Shown here piece by piece: positions 12,243 through 26,016 of a DNA stretch of 64,000 bases. Numbering within the stretch: position 1 is the stretch's first letter; the number at the start of each line of letters is the position of its first letter. The DNA comes from Glossina fuscipes (Eukaryota > Arthropoda > Insecta > Diptera > Glossinidae). The stretch spans positions 2,614,833 to 2,678,832 of the forward strand of contig NW_023998565.1 in assembly GCF_014805625.2 (NCBI RefSeq), given 5' to 3'. Below the pieces are notes generated by a model. It searched no databases, was not told the DNA's origin, and saw only the letters and a list, made by a program, of their open reading frames with translations. A program made the translations under genes and the position numbers.

Positions 12243-12410
12243 ATGTCTGAAGATGATCAAAGAGCTATGCAAATTCTGAAAAGTACTACAGAACGTTCAG
12301 GAGATAGATTTGGATTAGCGCACTTGAGATGGGATGACTTTTCAGCGTTTCCAAATTCTTACGTGCAGGTACTAAGAAGTTACCGTGAAAAAGCGATGTC
12401 GAAACCATAG
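12243..12410 (+). mobile_element. BEL/Pao retrotransposon pol scrap
   Basis: A 55-codon open frame reads SEDDQRAMQILKSTTERSGD, then RFGLAHLRWDD, FPNSY and YREKAMSKP before a stop. BEL/Pao polyproteins have a segment of this form at the protease-RT junction: EDE..A..IL..TT....G..YE.GLLW, then a LPN/FPNSY motif and an R-x-x-x-LE+K run. No further RT motif follows, so only a short piece is left. Confidence 0.6.
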
Positions 12411-14956
12411 ACAGTGTTTTCAAGATACAATGATATTAGTGATATTAGCGCTATTGATAGAATCAATAGTTTCATTTTCCTCAAGAACACCCTGCAAATT
12501 TCCGAACTGACTATTTTTCGAATTGCACCCTTGATTAAAATGTTAATTATTTGAAGACTACATTTTTGTGTTTTTCAATCGATTTCTTTTACAAAAATGC
12601 TGTATTAAAATTTGTTTTTACTCTACGCCACTACGGCTTTCTGTGTAAACAAAACAAATTTGGTAGGAGCTGATTCCAACTGCAAAATTACCCAAAAAAA
12701 ACCAAATTACTATTAATAAAAAACCACAAAAATTTATAAAAATATAAAGTAAAATTTAATTGTATTAAAACACCTTACAAAAAAAGAAATTGTTTATTAG
12801 GATATAAAGAATATAATAAGTGAAACAAGTGTGAGTTGAATAAGAATAAACAATTTTAACAAATAAAAGTTTAAATAAAAAGTATAAAAAAGTGTAACTT
12901 AAAAATAAAATAACATAAGAGCATTGGCGGTAAGTGCATTTTTATTACTCAGAATTGCATATATTTCATTTCTTGCCAAGGATACCCAGATTCACATAGT
13001 TTTCTTGGTAATCTCGCCTTTGTCTTCTTATTTGTAAATGCATGATTTCAGTCTGTAAAGATGATGATGATGATGATGATGTTTTGTGTTACTAATTTCT
13101 TCTTTTTGGTACCAATCAAGCGGAAGTTTTGGAAAAAGGAAATCAATAGGTAATCATTTAACAGCAAAGAGCGAAAGTGTACAAAATTTTAAATCCGAAA
13201 ACCCGAGTGCCATATTTATACGTTTGCCATGCCATTCATTTTCGTCTTTATTAGGAAATTATCGAAAATTATATTAGAACAACAACATTGCGAAAAATTC
13301 GAAGGAAGAGTATATAAAAACGGGATTTGAGAGTAGAAATTTTAAGGAATTTGAAAAACAGCCAAAACCATATTTTGATACCGATTTAGATGGGAAGTAA
13401 GTCACTTAGAAATGATAATTTTCACTAGATTAACAACTATACATAAATCAATACATGAATATTATTTTACGATATTTGCCGATCAGTTGCATTCGTTGAT
13501 ACAACGTTTTGCCAATGGGGAATATGCAAGACAGTCCAAAAACTGCTCTGGACTCCACCACGTAATGACCGCGTCGACCGGATTTTATAAATCTGATGTC
13601 TGCTGTAATACCGCGAGGCCCAAAAGGCGTGGAAATCTTCCGTTTGCGAAAATGACCAGTGGAATATTGCAGAGACCACTAACATTTGATTGTTAAGTTA
13701 AATTTAATGGAAATAGCACAACATTGGCACTAAACAGTTCACCTTTCTTTAAAATATGAATAAAAACAGTGACGCTCCAGCTAATAGAGAGGGAATAGAG
13801 GTACCGAATAGCATAAAGCCTTCGTCTTGAAGAAGAACAAAATTATTCATCTGTTCATAGTTTGCTGGTAAAAGTCTACAGTTCCCCGTCAAAACGCGTG
13901 GGTTTCTCTTAAAGTAGTAAAGGTTTTCAATTAAAACTTATGGTTTTCAATGAGGTCGAAAAACGATTTGTTCTAAAGACTATTTTATTTGCAAACATGT
14001 TTTAAAAATTTTATTTTTTTATATATATTTTTTCAATCATAAAATAAAATTAATAATTAAAAAATAAATAATTCAATAAGTAAAGCTAATGGTGTCCAAA
14101 TCTATCCATTGGAACAAAAACCAACCATTAGATGGCATAACCTTGCTCAGTTTCTCACAATCCACATTAGTGATAGCTGATAAGACGAAAATCATCATTA
14201 TTATATCAATTGAGCCGTGTGCTATATGCTGCTAAATATCCTCGATTGTTATATCATATCAGCGGGTTTCGTTGTGTTTATAAAATAAACGCCACTAAGA
14301 ATTATTATTGTCGAATTGGTAGAACAATTGGAAAAAGTACGTGTAAAATTTCGAACTGATATATCAAATAGATTCATTTAAACATCATCAAAAGTGGAAT
14401 TGTTTTTCAGTTTTCTTAAAAAAAAAAAAAAAACTAGCAAAACGTGTGGTGGTTTTATGTTTATATAAAAGAAAAAGTATATAGACGTAAATAATTGTTA
14501 GGGGACAATTCTTGTATTTATGTTTCAGTTCAGTTTAAATATAAAATTGAAGAAATGTTTTGTGACTGATCTCCAATTTTTATTTTTAAATAAAATATTT
14601 TTTTCCAATAAGCTCTCGACATGTTTATTAATCCATCGTTTTAACATAAACATTGGTAATGACTTTTGTAAACTTTTTATGATTTAAATAAATTACTAAT
14701 ATTTACAGCAATAAGATATGTTCTATAAAATCTTATTAAAAAACATAAAATTATATTCACAAAAAAAACGGTTTTTGTTTCTAAAGAAGTAAAAATAAGC
14801 ACGGTATTGTACATATGAAAGTAAGAAGGGAAAATAACATAAATCAAAGCTCTTTTAAATAAATAAAACTTCTCGTATGCATATATGCATATAAATATAT
14901 ATTTATAAAAATATTTAGTGCCTTACGTTGTCATTATTGATCATTTTAGATTGCTT
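12411..14956. other. No identifiable gene; one exon-like frame at 13272-13398
   Basis: At 13272-13398 (plus) an open frame containing EEYIKTGFESRNFKEFEKQP and PYFDTDLDG runs into a good donor (GTAAGT at 13397). It could be a real exon, but I recognise no family. A (GAT)n run lies at 13058-13080. The rest, including 13700-14956, is AT-rich with several A/T runs. Confidence 0.3.
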
Positions 14957-17900
14957 TTAAGATTTTTGTTTTTTTTTGTGATCGTTAGCCTGGAAACCAT
15001 TAATGGGATTAACACTTTTTGACTTCGTTTCATTAACCACTGAAGGAACAGAAAAGGATGTGGAGGGCGGGTATAAGGTTGTATTACCATTTAAGTACAA
15101 ATTATTGTTGCCTTTTTCTAAGTATTCTAACTGTTCGTCAATTAAAGCATCCTCGGGTTCGATATGACTATTATTGTAAACAAAATGCTGTTGTTCCTTA
15201 CTGGGTGATTGCGTCGCTGTTGGAGAAGAAAGAACTTCATTTGAGTTGCTGCGACTGCGTTGGTACATGTTTGGAGAATGAGCCAGTGGATAACTGTGTC
15301 TGGCAGGCAAAGCATAATTAAGCGAAATCATCAAATGACCGACGTTCGTTTCAACACCTATGGAAAAATGTAACAAACCGTCAGCATTCATCATTTAAAT
15401 GACGACAAATTTCCCGTTTCACTTTGTTTATATAACTGATATTAAAATGTAGGGGTGCGATCTTTAAAAAAGACATAGAAGACACAATAACTCAATTTAA
15501 AACGACCGGCAAAGTGCAAGAAAGATTTCGACGGCCGTTATTATATTCGTTCAAAAATTGAAAATTAGAAAGTTTACATTACTCTTTAGTGGTTTCTTTT
15601 TTAGTTAAACCGCAACAAATGATAAAACTATTTCATTTCATTACTTGCTTTTGTTCAAAAGAGTAATCTTTTCTTCCCATGGTGACAGAATTTTAAGTGA
15701 TATTCGTTTTTGATTTCATGTCGAGTCCTTTAGTTAATAATGAGATACAGTTGTTCACTTTCATCTAAAAAATGAATTTTTCGATTTGGCCTTATCTCTT
15801 CAATCGTGGAAAATATTGATATCCCCCAAGTTCCTTGAGTTCCGAAAATAGTCGAAAATTTGGAAGAATGAGCTAAATGCATGTAAGAGGCAAGATTGCC
15901 GTGACGTAAGAATGGCCCATAAATCTAGCTAAATAGCTTCACGCAAAACGCAGACGAACTGTATCGCTCAAATAATAATTCTTTTCAAAGGAAGGAATTG
16001 ACAATGAATAGCGCATCGCACAGAATCGTTCAGTTGGGTGTCATAGCCGTCCAAGGTAAGTGCCCACGGACAGTTTGACGAGTTGACCTTTACAAAGAAT
16101 TTNNNNNNNNNNNNNNNNNNNNNNNNNNNNNNNNNNNNNNNNNNNNNNNNNNNNNNNNNNNNNNNNNNNNNNNNNNNNNNNNNNNNNNNNNNNNNNNNNN
16201 NNNNNNNNNNNNNNNNNNNNNNNNNNNNNNNNNNNNNNNNNNNNNNNNNNNNNNNNNNNNNNNNNNNNNNNNNNNNNNNNNNNNNNNNNNNNNNNNNNNN
16301 NNNNNNNNNNNNNNNNNNNNNNNNNNNNNNNNNNNNNNNNNNNNNNNNNNNNNNNNNNNNNNNNNNNNNNNNNNNNNNNNNNNNNNNNNNNNNNNNNNNN
16401 NNNNNNNNNNNNNNNNNNNNNNNNNNNNNNNNNNNNNNNNNNNNNNNNNNNNNNNNNNNNNNNNNNNNNNNNNNNNNNNNNNNNNNNNNNNNNNNNNNNN
16501 NNCGCAGCAGGGTAATCGAATAAAGTTTAATCTCGCTACTTTTTTTTAATACCACATTATTGTAACAATAGCAAAATTTCATTTCTTAAGCTAGGAGACA
16601 AATAGGAACTTTACTAACCGTCTTGTATGTCGTAAAGCTCCACTCCCGGTACAGGAGAACCCTCGCGAGCGTCTGTATTACTGTTGTAGGCTTTAGCACG
16701 TTCTCTATAGGTCCTATAGGTGACTACTCGTGCTGTTAATTTTTTCCATCGAGCAACTAGCAAAACAAATTTTTCTTATAATTTTGAATTTCTTGCAATT
16801 TAAAATATAAACCTTGGGTTATATCTTCAAAAGCTTCTACAGAACGCGTGTCCCACATGCCATCATCATTTACTAACGTAGTTTTGACATTAGCCAAAAA
16901 ACATTCAACTGCTTGAAATCTGTATCACAATAAATATTAGTTTTCTATTTTTCATTGTTTACAGTTTCTCACCTTAGTGTTAAATAATCAGTTCGCAGTT
17001 CGAAAACCTCGTGCGGTAATACATATTCACTATCTCCATAGTCCACAAAATACAAATCCAATACCAATTCCTCCGGATTATATTGATTAGGCAAAATTCC
17101 CACCACTTCAGCTCTGTACCATTTATTGTCATGCTTGAAAACGGTTGCTACAATTTGTCCTAGATAGGGTTCCTCAATTTTATGCATATTACGATTTTCT
17201 TTTGAACTGTAGTATTCAGTCATATTGTTAACCAAATCATCCAACTGCTTCGTTTTTGGGCCAATTATTTGCACCCAAAATTTTTCTGGAGTTGCTATGG
17301 CCGAAACGTAGACTTCCATAGGCTTTTCATCATTTTTAGCAGCCATTAACTTTTCGCGAGGTGGCAAATTTGAACTTAAAGAATTCTGAGAAGAATACAA
17401 ACTCGATGTAATGCTGTTGAGCGGCGAACGGCGTGGCATACGCATTTCTTCGGCTTCTTTAACAGCTTGTGTCAATTTCATATCTTCCTCAATTTTATCT
17501 TCTATCATTTTGATGGCAATGTTCACTTGCCGATTATTGCCTGTTACAGTAATGCGACGGCTGTTTACATTATTTAGACCAGACTCTACCGAAACCTTGG
17601 CCAAAGAAATGCGACAAATCTCCTGCATAGCTTCCCCGCAACGACCCATAATTTTACCGCAAACATCTTGTGGTACGTAAACATGTTGGGTAATAATTGG
17701 AGAACGCTCCAGTTCTTTAGCCAACATTGAACGGGCTTCTTTAACATTATCAGGATAGCCTACAATTTCGCACAATTGACTCGAATCGTCTTTAGCTCTG
17801 CAATATAAATAAAAGTTTTATTTAATTTCCTCAAAGGTTTATTTTGCTTCTTGTTGCTTACCTAAAATTTATTTTCGTTTGGGTCTTTTCTTCTATAGAT

Positions 17901-18142
17901 TTTATATTAGCTCCACTGCGTCCTGCTATTAAGGGTATATCCTGATTAGGTATTTTCACTTCAATATTCATGATTTTCGGTTTCTTTTTTTCAATCTTTT
18001 TTTTCTCACATTCATCCACTGAGTCGTCGTCATCACGGGCTCTAAAATAGGCAAAAAGCATAGCCCCTCCAATTGTACATAGACCAAGACCTATGATAAA
18101 TTTTAAGGCGGGTGTATTGGCCAACGGTGTGTTTTGGAACAT
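14957..18142 (-). CDS. papi: Papi, Tudor-KH (TDRKH-type) piRNA pathway protein
   Basis: Five exons: 18142-17862, 17797-16973, 16919-16813, 16756-16619 and 15357-14957, all with GT-AG junctions and compatible phases (1752 nt, 583 aa). Residues 12-33 are a membrane helix that would anchor the protein to the outer mitochondrial membrane. Two KH domains follow, with GxxG loops GRSG (74-77) and GRCG (145-148), then a Ser-rich linker. An extended Tudor domain (about 253-375) contains the typical FVDYGDSE segment (344-351), followed by a Ser/Asn/Gln-rich tail. In the known family, Papi binds symmetrically dimethylated arginines of PIWI proteins and holds piRNA precursors for 3' trimming. Start: first ATG, directly before the membrane helix. 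No break is visible. The last intron (15358-16618) holds the assembly gap. Confidence 0.95.
16103..16502. other. Assembly gap, 400 N, inside the last papi intron
   Basis: Exactly 400 unknown bases. The exons on either side join in phase without needing sequence from the gap. On the left edge the minus strand reads an open frame (SSNCPWALTLDGYDTQLNDS) that is not part of papi, so the intron may contain a transposon that the assembler could not cross. Confidence 0.9.
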
Positions 18143-21100
18143 CTTATATATTTGTTATTGTTATACGGTATTTAACATATAATTCAAAAGTTATCATAGA
18201 GAGTGTACTGAAACTAAAAAATAAAAATTGTTTAAATGAACGCCTTGTAAATGATAAATCGCTTTGCAGATGACAATTACCTCATACGCATTCAGTAAAT
18301 TGTTAGTTTGTGTTTTTTATGTCTCACAATTTTTCGTGTCATTTTTAAAACGTACAATTTTAACTGAATTAGGCGAAGTATAACATTTACTTACGTCTAC
18401 TATAGGAGGAAGTTTAGTGATTTTTTCGTTTTATTTATATTGATCAGAACTACGAGATTTCAAGATATGAATTTTATATGCAATATCGGTACCTTCGAAA
18501 CAGAATGATTTAATCGCTCCATTAGTAAAAGTCAGAAATAGTTGTAAAATAGTAGGTGTGCGAATTAAATGTTTTATATAGATCGCAACTGTCATATTGT
18601 TGTCCAAGAAAATTTGTATTTATACATGTCTCCAAGTATTTAAATTGATGAATTGGGATTTAAATTTGGATTATCGTTAAAGGTAAAATGTATTGAGCTT
18701 AATGAAGTTCCATAAGGCCAATAATAAAAAAAAAAGCAGTAAACATAAGCATACAATAAAATTAAACAATTACAATAATAGTTTATTTAGTCGTCTATGA
18801 AAACAAACTTTGCAAGCATACTCCTCGGTTGCCACCACTATTTTGTGCCTCATTCATTTTCGTGAGAAAATTGAACTAACGGGTTTAAACTCTACGTTCT
18901 TGACTTGTTTAACTTCCATTGTCTATAAAAGCGTGGAAAAATTTATAGACATCTAGTGATAAATGTCAAGGAACAACTTAATGAAGCAAGCGTACGGAGA
19001 TGAATTATGTACATTTTTTCAAGACTAAACTGAGCTTCTTTGCCAAAGAAACTGTCAACTGCTTATGTTTAAGTCCACGGACCCCTTACACTTTTAGAAA
19101 AAGGGATGGATTATCGATGATAACGTTTTAATTGACTTCAAAGATTGATGAACAACAAATTGATAATTTTGTGCAATACTTCAGGTGCTGGTTTATAGTT
19201 ATCGAGATCGAGTAAATCCGATTTGAATATGTTACACCACGGATTATATTCTATACTATTCGAAATTATTTTTCACTTCTATTACAGTTCGACGCAACTA
19301 CTACGGATTATTGGAGTTTGAATGCAGCGTATACATTAAAATAAGATATATAAATGAATCCGTAACGCTAACACACAGACACACGCGCGAGCACATGTTT
19401 AAACGCAAATATTTATGCGCTAGATTTATATATAAACTCTATTTCTCTCCTGTTTTCCTTACTTGTTTTGCGTGTAACCACTTATCACGCGTTCGTAATT
19501 CAATACATAATATACTTTATAACTACTTATTAATTTATTTTTGTTATTTGGTTTTCAACAAAAAGCTTCTTACGCTTACATTGATTTTTCATGGTTTCTG
19601 AAGCAAGATTAAAATTGCCATCTTTGAAAGTGCAACCACTTCCATGCTGAGGCTCTTCGTCTTATTACGGAGGTGATGAAACTTCTGTTCAAGTGTTAGT
19701 TTCGGATGATTGATGAAACTGCCTTAAACATAATTCAAATTAATCAACGTAATGTTCAGGAATGAAAGTAAAAAATAGATCATCTTTTTAGAATCAGCAG
19801 GCGAACAGATCCGTAATTGGAAATTTACGTCGTTAGATTGTTAACTGACATTGCCCTGTCAATATTCTACCAAGCTTGTCTTAAACAACAACTCAAACGT
19901 CACGAAATACAATGCGTCTATTTTTGTAAGAGCATTTAATGTACGTCGAAATTCATATAATCTGAAGTATATGAGAATATCAATCTTCTAAACCGGCTTC
20001 TAGTGATGGCTTTTGCTTATTGTTGAACTCAAATGGCTTTCAAATTAATCTACAATTTAAGTTACGTCTATAGCGAATTACATTTTTTTGATTATTTGTA
20101 CATATCCAATTTGTTAAATGTCCGAACGCAAAACAGAAACTTCGAGTTCTGAGATATTATATGGCTAATTAACTTAATGGCATCATCGAAATGGCACCCA
20201 AACTAAGTGAACATTTATCGCAATTAAGCGGTATATTACAAAGCGGTTTTTTATGAAGTCTGAAGTAAAGCTGGCCTTTAAAAATTAATGAGTACTTTTG
20301 TGTAAACCGTTGCGCCTGGGTGAAGTGATTATCATTGTAGAAACAGGGCTCGTATACAAGATCTATTTGATTCACTAACCCCTCGTGCGCCTACCAAGAC
20401 ATTACAGTAACTTCATTATACACCTTAATGCGATAATTCCAATGAACCTTAAGGTATATGGAGGTACCTTAGCAGGAGTAGTTTAGTAGGAGGAGTGTGA
20501 CACTTGGATGTTCGAGGAAAGGCATGAATTAAATTGAATAGTTGATTGAATGCAAACTATTTATGTTTATGCGAAAATTATTCCTCAATGCTTCATTTTG
20601 TGAATCTTTATCGTTCCGCTTATGAATTAAGATTAAATCTTGTTTGTAATCAGATACTCAACACATTAAGATGTAAATGGTCTGATGTACAATAAAGGCT
20701 TAAATTCATATACTATTTAAGCAGTTATGTACTAGATAAAATTCATTTTCAGCACTTAAATACGTAGTTAACAAGTATGAGATAGACTATTACAATAGGT
20801 TCATCAAAAAGATTTCTCTCACTATTTAGATAGCATTTTAAGAAAGATACGCCATTGCAAAGTTCATATTATTCAATTATAGGTACTGAACTGTTTTCCC
20901 TGCTTCTTGTAATGTGTACAAAAGATTAAAACCGCTCTAAACACACAGCCGGCTTCCCCTCTTATTCCTAATGGGTAACCTCCTCAATGCATAAAAAGAG
21001 TTAACCGCCCGATCACCAACAATGGGGATTAGTGAATTGTGCGATATGTTCGTTTGAGGATTAACGGGTAAAAGTGGTGAACTGCTTTTTTTCCACAATG

Positions 21101-21299
21101 TGTGTGATCATTAAAGAGATTGAGAAATACTTTTCGCTCCGTTTTGTCATAGTGAGTTTGCTCTAATATACCCCTAACAGTTACGTTTCATGCCTCATGG
21201 TTTAATTAATAAATTACTTGAAAAAATCTCTTTTTGTCTCCATTAAACTAGTCTTTTGTTGCACCATTTCGTTGGAGCTTTTTTTTTTTTGTTTGCACC
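18143..21299. other. Intergenic, no gene recognised
   Basis: Upstream of papi the sequence is AT-rich. Frames of 60-96 codons (19311-19601 plus, 20169-20375 minus) lack recognisable content. The papi promoter should lie just right of 18142, but I see no unambiguous core element. Confidence 0.4.
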
Positions 21300-21486
21300 G
21301 TTTACGATGCCATGTATCGGGCTTGTAAACCTGGCTAGATTCGATATGTGTTTGTGTTAGTAATATGCCATACCCATAAATTTTGAAATTTTTCTTCAGA
21401 CAGACAAAGAAATTTATGCTACTTGTCCAAAAAATGCATTTGTTGGGTTTTGCACTAAGCCTGAATTTCTCTAACGTTGCAAGCAC
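21300..21486 (-). mobile_element. Possible gypsy RT remnant
   Basis: The minus-strand frame starts LATLEKFRLSAKPNKCIFW and SSINFFVC. Ty3/gypsy reverse transcriptases have, downstream of their YxDD box, a segment of the form VL..L....L..N..KC.F....V.FLG. The similarity is short, FLG is lost and the neighbouring YxDD box is not readable, so this is tentative. Confidence 0.4.
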
Positions 21487-24400
21487 GATTCCAAGGTATT
21501 TTAATTTTATTTATGCTCGTTCTCGTTCGTACTGAACATGCGAACATCGCCAATACCGGCGAAAAAAAATCCAATCCATTCTATACTCCGTTTAGGTATC
21601 TTTGAAATTTTTGCGAGGAATTTGTAAGTTTTTCGCTATTGCAGTATTATTAATGCGGTATTGTATTGTAGCTTTAAATACGTCTTCTTTTTTTTATTAC
21701 CTCGGCTAATTTTAATGAAAAGAGAGCGTATATTAAAAGAATGGTAATACTTTATATGGCCATTGGTAGCTACATTTTGTTGTTATTCAGAGAGAGAAAA
21801 AAAGGATCCGTGTTATAATAATTAAATTAAATTAAAGCCATGCTTGGACAGACAATAAACCATCGATTCAAGTTATTGCTAATCGTGGAAAGTAAAGTGG
21901 GGAGAATCATGTGGAGAGGGTAGCACAACACACTTTAGTGTTGAGTTTTGCCAACGGAGGCTGAGCATCATCATTTCTGAAAATTGCATTATCATGAATT
22001 TTTGCGTATTTCACCCATTTTTGGACTCAGTTGTACAAGTTACTGTTGGTCGCATTACTTAGCTTGGTTAAAGCAACTAGTAATATGCAATACACCGGTG
22101 ACTCCCATCTTTCCAATCAATGCGATTATAATTCCTGCCGCTTTTCTTCCCGTTCCATATGAACACAAAACAGACGCAGACAAAAAACATGTAGACTTTC
22201 TCTAGCGGAGGTTTCTGCATTAGGTTTACTATTTCACTATTGTGAAAGCATGTATGTGGTATTCATCGAATATTTGCATTTATAAACATGTTTGCTGTAA
22301 ATACATGTACATGTGCATGTCATGTAAGTTTTCCAAACAGCGTGTGTTGTGTGTATTTTCATAACCCGTTTGTTGGACGTAAAGTACAAGACGAAGCATA
22401 GAATGCTTTATTGAAATTCAGTTCGTTTTTCTTTTGGAAGCCTTACAAACGAGTGACTACTCATACTCAATTTAAGTTGATGAAGATTTTCGATATCACT
22501 TATAACTTTAATTTATTGTAATATTATTATAAATGATTTAACAGTACCCTTTTCTATTTTATTTTTAGTCGCAGGCCAAATGATAACAAAAATAAAAAAA
22601 ATGAAATATAATAATAAATACGTAAATAAATGAATGAAAATTTGGCACAAATGTATACTTTTAAGTTTTTAGTACAAAGAAAAAATTTTTAAAGCTCCAT
22701 GCGTGTAAAAAACACTTCTTTAAAGGTATTTTAAAAGCAAATAAGAAATACTATAGTGAGCTTATTCGGAACCTTTCAGGATTTTTGCTGCTAACAAATA
22801 CGTTTCGAGAATACATTCTAATAAAACTATGCGCAGTTAGCATTAACGTAACACATGTAAATATGTTATTGTATAAATTTTAGATAATACGCAAATATTT
22901 ATCATAGAGAGATATTTTATAATAGTTTATATGACAAATAATTTACTATAATAAACGTCCTTAGACTTTTGCTTTAAAACCGTAAGAAACATTAAGAAAA
23001 TCCAATTTATACAGTCTTACGAATGATGGCCCTGGAGCTGGCTGGAATCAGTCGATTTTGTTACCTTTCAAGTATGTAGAAATCGTTATTAGACTTAGTT
23101 GGAACATTGATAGCTGTGAAGCTTATCTATAATAGTAAAAATTTTGGGATGAGGACTTAACGTAATGAAAGACTGGCTTGATATATATATATATATATAG
23201 TTGATTTTTCCTTCCTTAGATTAATAACGGCTATTGACTACTTTTCAAATTTCATACCCGACTTATACATTACTACAAGTATCTGTGTGTAGAATTAAAC
23301 ATGTCTCTTATGTGTAAATCAGATCGAAAATCAACGGAAGATATTATCACGAGACAAGTCTACCGAAGTCTACTGCCGAAGATTTCAAGATTTTGGTGAG
23401 ATCTTTTCAATGTCCCTCCTTATCTGCAAATAAGACTATGCAGCCTGCTTAAAAGAAATAATTGCTCAGTAGCAGTGGGAAGTTCTCACGCATAAGCAAA
23501 TCGGAATGTCATGAGAAATGTCAAGCACCCTTCTAAAGATACACTTTTACAATAAGCACACTCTGTCTCAGAATGGTCTCGGGTGCGCGCTACCAAATAT
23601 TAATCTAAACAATACGCCGGGTTCAGAGTTAGAAGAAGAATTGTAAATAGAAAAAATTACAGAATGACTTCGAATGGTTTCGAGGTTGAATTCGTAATTT
23701 TAAAATACTTTCACACAACCATTGAGCATTTTAAAAAACTCGCTAGTGGACGTAATTGTTTGAGTAAAGCTTTTCCTTTCAAAAGGGAAGTCGAACTCTC
23801 GCCCACTTTTGAAAATTGTACCAAATTAATGACATTGTCTCAAAGGTACTAAATTATCTTTGCCTTAGGAATAAGAAATAAACATAGTGATGCCGTACAC
23901 ATCAGCGGAAATATCCGCAAAAAAAATTCCGTATACCTACAGAAAGCTGAAAATCTGAAACAAACTAAAAGCGTAACTTGCTAACAATTGAGTGATAAAT
24001 GTTGCGGCAACATTACACTATTCTTTTGTTTTATTTTATATTGACCTTGATAATGCAATATTCCGTTAAGGTAAACCAATTTGACTATTAAGAATACGCT
24101 TTCTTTTAATTTTTGGTCTACATATTAAGTGCAAAGCGCTAAACAAGTTTTATTGGTTGTAACGAACAGTAAAAGCAGTTTTCCAAGAATGAAAACTTTA
24201 TAAAGAATAAAAAAGCTCTGTTTTCTTTAAAATTATGCTTAGCTGCACTCACTGCGGGCCTGAAATCCACCTCGATTCACAGTCATCTGAGAGTAAATGA
24301 GCAACTACTTGACTTGTTAAATTGTAATCAATTCAATTTCTTCTTTTTCAATAAATTTTAGTTTAGCAATGTTCTTCCTTTAAATGATATATTTGGAGAA

Positions 24401-25329
24401 CTATGTCGAAGAGTTTTAAAATAAGGTGCTACATGGCTTATTTGAATTAATAAGCTATACCGATATGCGAGCCTAAAACTCTTTAATAACTAACCTGCGA
24501 ATAACTCAGCTATTATGCTACTATTATAGTATTTCTACCTTTTTTCCTATCTTTGTTCTCTTTATCTTCTTATTCATATATATTACTATATTAATATTTT
24601 TACTCCCACCACTTGTATAATGAGTACATACTGTCTTCACCATTGCGTCGTGTAACATTCAGACGTTCCGTAAAACATATGTATAATGATGCTATAGACA
24701 TTATGTGGCCAAGGTCTACCAGCAGTTTGAAAAATCACCACTAATGTCTGCAAACGGTAAGGGTGGGCTACACACATCTTCTTTAATCTTTGAATATGCA
24801 AATCAGTACCATATGTAACAATACAAGATCTCAAGAGTTCAGATCAGACAGTTCAGACAGTCCACATCGTCCGCCGATCCACTCAGACCACTCTTCTTAA
24901 TATGTAGGTAAGTTTATTTAATATATTTTTTGTGTTCAGTGTAGTGTAATATACTTTGCTTATGCAATTGGCAAACTTTGTTTTACGAGGACATTTGAAG
25001 GTGAAGCAAGCGAAAGAGCGAGCGAATCAAGGAGAATTTAAACAGACACACGCAATCAGCGGAGAGAATTTCTTAGCTTTTGTTTCCTTCTATCAAAAAA
25101 CATATGTATTTTTTCTTATGCACATCCTGAGTGGTTTTTGTTAATTTTTAGAGACCTGCCGTTTGATTTTTAAAAATTAAGAGAGTCTGAATTTGGCGAG
25201 AATTGAAAGAGAATTAAAAGAGAATTAAAAGTCTGCTATTTACAATTAACGGGAAAAAAGACTTGATCCAAAAATTGTTTTTCTTTTTTATTCGTAAAAA
25301 AGTTTTTATTATTTCTATGAATTCGTTAA
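21487..25329. other. Intergenic, no gene recognised
   Basis: A (TA)n run sits at 23180-23199. None of the 60-73 codon frames (21984, 23664, 24637, 24956) has recognisable content or splice context. Confidence 0.45.
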
Positions 25330-25765
25330 TTAAGAATTTTCATTTTGCTTTAAATATGGTTCTAAATTTTGATAAGTGTCGTGTATGTACTCATAAATTA
25401 ATTTAAGTAAATACTGAAACAATTTATTAATCACCAAATCACCCAAATCTGTACTGTTAAGAAATTCATCCATTAAAGGTAGAAAACTTTCGCAATCACC
25501 GTCTGAAATTAACAAGCAAAACTCATAAATAATAATAGCTAATAGGATACAAAGAAAACTGAAGCATTTACCGATCAGATGGCACAATTCAATTGACTTG
25601 AAAAATAAAAGAGTTTGTATATAATTGAAGACATTGTCGACATCATATTCAATCAGCGTAATATAGCAGCGCACCACACTTTATAAGGAGGTCGAACGGA
25701 TCACCTAAATAGTTAAGCAATTCCAAGGCTTTAGCTAAAATGCGCGTAAGACTTATTAAAAGTAT
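25330..25765 (-). pseudogene. Unidentified helical gene fragment with one intron
   Basis: The minus strand reads SAYILLISLTRILAKALELL and GDPFDLLIK, then after a frame change near 25670 DVDNVFNYIQTLLFF and ELCHLI. A canonical intron (donor GTAAAT, acceptor TTTCAG, about 25507-25571) follows, then DGDCESFLPLMDEFLNSTDL, INKLFQYLLKLIYEYI and a stop at 25330. Leu-rich helices of this kind suggest an alpha-solenoid protein, but I do not recognise it. The frame change suggests decay. It abuts the C2CD5-like exon on its right without a splice site that I can see. A second minus-strand Leu-rich frame at 26978-27292 could belong to the same gene. Confidence 0.45.
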
Positions 25766-25784
25766 ATAGGCCGATTTGGGATTA

Positions 25785-26016
25785 AAAATTCGCATACAGT
25801 GGAAAAACGGTATACCACAAGAGCTTTGTCGAAATTTATTCACATCCGAAAAAAGATCCACTTTAACGATAACATTTACTTCACCACGTTTGCCGTGCAT
25901 CGACTGGAAAAACTGGAATCCATCCGAAAAGAACCGTACCTTTGTCATGTGTAGCCGGACTAAATAACTCTAAGCAAAGAGGATTCAAACTGATATTTAC
26001 TTTTCCAATGGAGTAG
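25785..26016 (-). pseudogene. C2CD5-like C2-domain exon, frameshifted
   Basis: C2CD5 (CDP138) is a C2-domain protein linked to vesicle fusion and insulin-stimulated transport in other animals. After a pyrimidine-rich acceptor (TTGTTAG) the minus strand reads YSIGKVNISLNPL, then THDKGTVLFGWIPVF in one frame. From near 25903 it reads SMHGKRGEVNVIVKVDLFSD and NKFRQSSCGIPFFHC in the next frame. Together these follow the second half of the C2 domain and the start of the next conserved block (KVDLF.D.N.FRQSSCG..FF). The expected continuation (FVEELVVN..PEYQWIDRIR in the family) is absent; unrelated sequence follows. The extra base and the missing continuation make it a broken gene fragment. Confidence 0.7.

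Noticed and set aside
19311..19601. 96-codon plus-strand frame
   Set aside because: Composition is rich in Tyr, Phe and Leu from AT-rich codons. No domain and no homologue that I recognise.
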